From positions 1 through 64,000 of the forward strand of contig JAWSUY010000011.1 in NCBI GenBank assembly GCA_033852175.1: 64,000 nt of DNA, read 5' to 3'. Both the position numbers and the translations under genes were made by a program. Of this stretch, positions 62,157 through 64,000 are shown in pieces (the first letter of the stretch is position 1; every line of letters starts with the position of its first letter). The DNA is from Agarilytica sp033852175. Lineage in GTDB: Bacteria; Pseudomonadota; Gammaproteobacteria; Pseudomonadales; Cellvibrionaceae. The notes under the pieces were generated by a model that was not told the DNA's origin, searched no databases, and saw only the letters and a list, made by a program, of their open reading frames with translations.

Positions 62157-64000
62157 CTATTTGCCCTCGCACACGTTGTCTTCATCGGAATCGAGGAAGG
62201 GGGCTTGTGGGCATTGGATAAAGCGTTGTCGAACGTCTTGCGGCGTTAAATTATCCGCTCGCCTTGCAATGGGGGCATTACCAACCGACCCGAGCCTTAG
62301 GCCTGCATTGTGAACGCCTAAAAAGCTGATCATATCGTCTTGGTCAACACCGTCACCAGAAACGCCGATGCCACCGATTAACATCTCGCCTCGGTAAATA
62401 GGCACACTACCGGGGAATATTTGTATGCCGTTGGCAATCGAGATATTGGCAATATCGACACTGGCTCCAACACTAAAAGTGAGGTTCTCTGGGTCAAAGT
62501 CGACGCCGGTGCATTGGTCAGTTACGTCTGGAATAGTGGCGACGGTATCTGCCGATGCGGTATTGAGTACATGCTGAATAATACCGTTAAAGACTAAGTC
62601 CAATTGTATGCCGGTGGAAAATACACTCCATGAGCCATTTTCTTTACTCAGTGGGCCAGCCGGGCTTCCCGATAAACCATCGGGGTAAAACGGTCGCGAT
62701 AAATTCCCGCCCGCTCTATCGGAATAGGCGAATAGTCCGTTGGTGAGTGCGCCGCTATTGGCAACAAAGGTTTGTAAGTCGGTAACGTATGCGCCTATGT
62801 CCACATCTTCTTTTGTAGTGAGAGCAAGAGCCGTATCTGAAATATCAAAATACGTCGCGGGAGGTTGGTCATTTAAAAAGTCAGCAGCCCCGGCAGAAGA
62901 ATAAAAAGTCGCTGTCCGAGCTTTCTGTACCGCAACGTCCGAACCGAATATCGGAGCATCGCGAGAGCGTACCATTCCTAAAATAACGCCGTTGGTATCA
63001 ACGATTGCAATGCTAACCCGCGCTTGGCTGCCGAGTGGTTGGCGAATTTGCGCGCGTGCTCGGTTGGCAATCGTCAGCGCATCTTCGAGTATGGCTTGCA
63101 CCTCGGCGGCGGCGAGTAAACTGTCTGTTCCATCAATCGCGGGGTAGCGGTTAGTGTTGCTGGCATCCACAAATATATGCGCATCGAGAGTAACGCCGTC
63201 AAGGCTAGAAGGATATTCCGAAGTTGTCGCGGCACGAATGCCTGACTCAGCTTGGCCAAAGGTTAAGCCTGCGCGAACACTTGCATCGGTATAGCCAAAC
63301 ACATCGACCAAACTACCGATCGAAGACTCGATATCCGTTCGTAATGGTGCTGTGTTGGGATTCGATAGCATGTCTGCAACAACTGCATCGCTAAACCGTA
63401 GGGTTTTTCCTTCAACGGTAATTCTGTCTGCTACACGGTTTTCAGGAGCATAAAATCCATTGGCTCCCGCCAACGCGATAATTTCATCCACATCGTTGTC
63501 GTTATCTGAAATTAACTTATCAATAGAATACAAACCGTTAGAGGCAACCCCATTAATATCCGGTCCATCGGCAATAACACCGACACCACCCACAACCGTC
63601 CCATTTTTATAAAGTGGAAAACCACCGGGGTCGGCAGAAAGCCCTAAAGGTGCGCGTTTGGGACCGATGCTGATTAGTGAACTATCAATAGTAAAATCCG
63701 AACACGAAAGCTGACTAAACTGAACACCGAATAAGGGGCCAGAAGGTTGGTCTTGCTCACCGGGGTTAAAATTCTCTTGAATAATTTGGCTGGCCGTTCG
63801 TGTCGAAAACGCGTTGCCTTCAGAAGAAAGGTAAGCGCCGGTAATCGCTTTTGATATCGCCGCTTGGTCATCAATATTCAGCGGAACGCCAACGGTCGGC
63901 AATTGAATACCTTCTAAGCCGCTATCGATTGGGACGACGTTGTTACCATTAAGGTCTTTGGTCGCCTCCGTTGCGAGAAGCACCACACGGTCACTTGCGT
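62157..64000 (-). CDS. Exported protein with two GlcG/HbpS-type domains (5' end outside the window)
   Basis: The reading frame is open to the right edge, so the N-terminus is missing. Two GlcG/HbpS-like domains are visible, which in other proteins bind haem or corrinoids. The first half has GGFPLYKNGTVVGGVGVIAD; the second has ALTIANRARAQIR, VSIAIVDTNGVILGMVRSRD and a later VPIYRGEMLIGGIGVSGDG. Ca2+-type Asp-rich stretches (DNDNDVDE) lie between. The C-terminus is DEDNVCEGK. It precedes the barrel gene by 3 bp and is probably its operon partner. A role in haem or redox-cofactor handling is inferred. Confidence 0.78.
   Translation of the reverse strand, partial: ASDRVVLLATEATKDLNGNNVVPIDSGLEGIQLPTVGVPLNIDDQAAISKAITGAYLSSEGNAFSTRTASQIIQENFNPGEQDQPSGPLFGVQFSQLSCSDFTIDSSLISIGPKRAPLGLSADPGGFPLYKNGTVVGGVGVIADGPDINGVASNGLYSIDKLISDNDNDVDEIIALAGANGFYAPENRVADRITVEGKTLRFSDAVVADMLSNPNTAPLRTDIESSIGSLVDVFGYTDASVRAGLTFGQAESGIRAATTSEYPSSLDGVTLDAHIFVDASNTNRYPAIDGTDSLLAAAEVQAILEDALTIANRARAQIRQPLGSQARVSIAIVDTNGVILGMVRSRDAPIFGSDVAVQKARTATFYSSAGAADFLNDQPPATYFDISDTALALTTKEDVDIGAYVTDLQTFVANSGALTNGLFAYSDRAGGNLSRPFYPDGLSGSPAGPLSKENGSWSVFSTGIQLDLVFNGIIQHVLNTASADTVATIPDVTDQCTGVDFDPENLTFSVGASVDIANISIANGIQIFPGSVPIYRGEMLIGGIGVSGDGVDQDDMISFLGVHNAGLRLGSVGNAPIARRADNLTPQDVRQRFIQCPQAPFLDSDEDNVCEGK

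Overview
The window reads as chromosome of a Gram-negative gammaproteobacterium. The block ndk-rlmN-pilF-rodZ-ispG-hisS-yfgM-bamB-der (4677-13986) has the gene order known from Pseudomonas and relatives. The TonB receptor, lipoproteins, outer-membrane barrels and multihaem cytochromes point to a free-living, probably marine, respiring cell, perhaps of the Cellvibrionales type; that placement is inference. I see no rRNA, tRNA, IS element, prophage or CRISPR array.

Layout. 1-4188: PlsC-type acyltransferase, DinG-type helicase and a flavodoxin-like protein. 4677-13986: the housekeeping block (nucleotide balance, rRNA modification, pilus pilotin, cell shape, isoprenoids, tRNA charging, BAM assembly, ribosome assembly). 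14090-18413: YciH, a voltage-gated-type K+ channel, and a membrane Ser/Thr kinase with a cysteine-paired repeat domain plus a secreted neighbour. 18583-25662 (minus strand): a complete thiamin operon thiC-thiO-thiS-thiG-thiDE-thiF/rhodanese under a recognisable promoter and a TPP riboswitch with a very long P3 extension. 26241-36630: an accessory region of lipoproteins, small secreted proteins, decayed genes, a YrbL-like protein, a barrel and a monohaem cytochrome. 36917-43290: chemoreceptor, DUF547 lipoprotein, GT-C type glycosyltransferase, NarK-type nitrate/nitrite transporter and a small membrane protein. 43467-50038: a Fur-box-controlled imelysin/di-haem oxidoreductase pair, a sterol-desaturase-family enzyme and a TonB-dependent receptor. 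50791-64000 (minus strand): double-GlcG-domain protein (cut by the window edge), outer-membrane barrel, decahaem cytochrome fused to LVIVD repeats, pentahaem cytochrome, PP2C phosphatase, double-FHA membrane protein, L,D-transpeptidase, and a DUF1761 protein.

Two things stand out. First, five intergenic tandem arrays share one 7-bp unit pattern, ACGG-R-N-N (ACGGGAG, ACGGGGG, ACGGGTT, ACGGGGT, ACGGGTG/ACGGATG), at 18-107, 3684-3717, 14040-14085, 35381-35437 and 46411-46577; the period is strictly 7 while the variable bases are nearly uniform within an array and differ between arrays. Second, the 52-64 kb locus combines a barrel, about 15 haem sites, a propeller-like repeat domain and haem-binding-type GlcG domains with a PP2C phosphatase whose start overlaps the cytochrome stop and an FHA phosphopeptide reader. 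It could be an outer-membrane redox system tied to Ser/Thr phosphorylation; this is inference from domain content and gene order.

The intergenic region 59438-60284 is crowded with palindromic and duplicated sequence, including a MITE-like unit with 30-bp inverted ends and a 90-bp tandem duplication that copies the stop codon of the barrel gene. Homopolymer G or C tracts of 7 to 9 bases lie in or near three lipoprotein genes and may be switch-prone.
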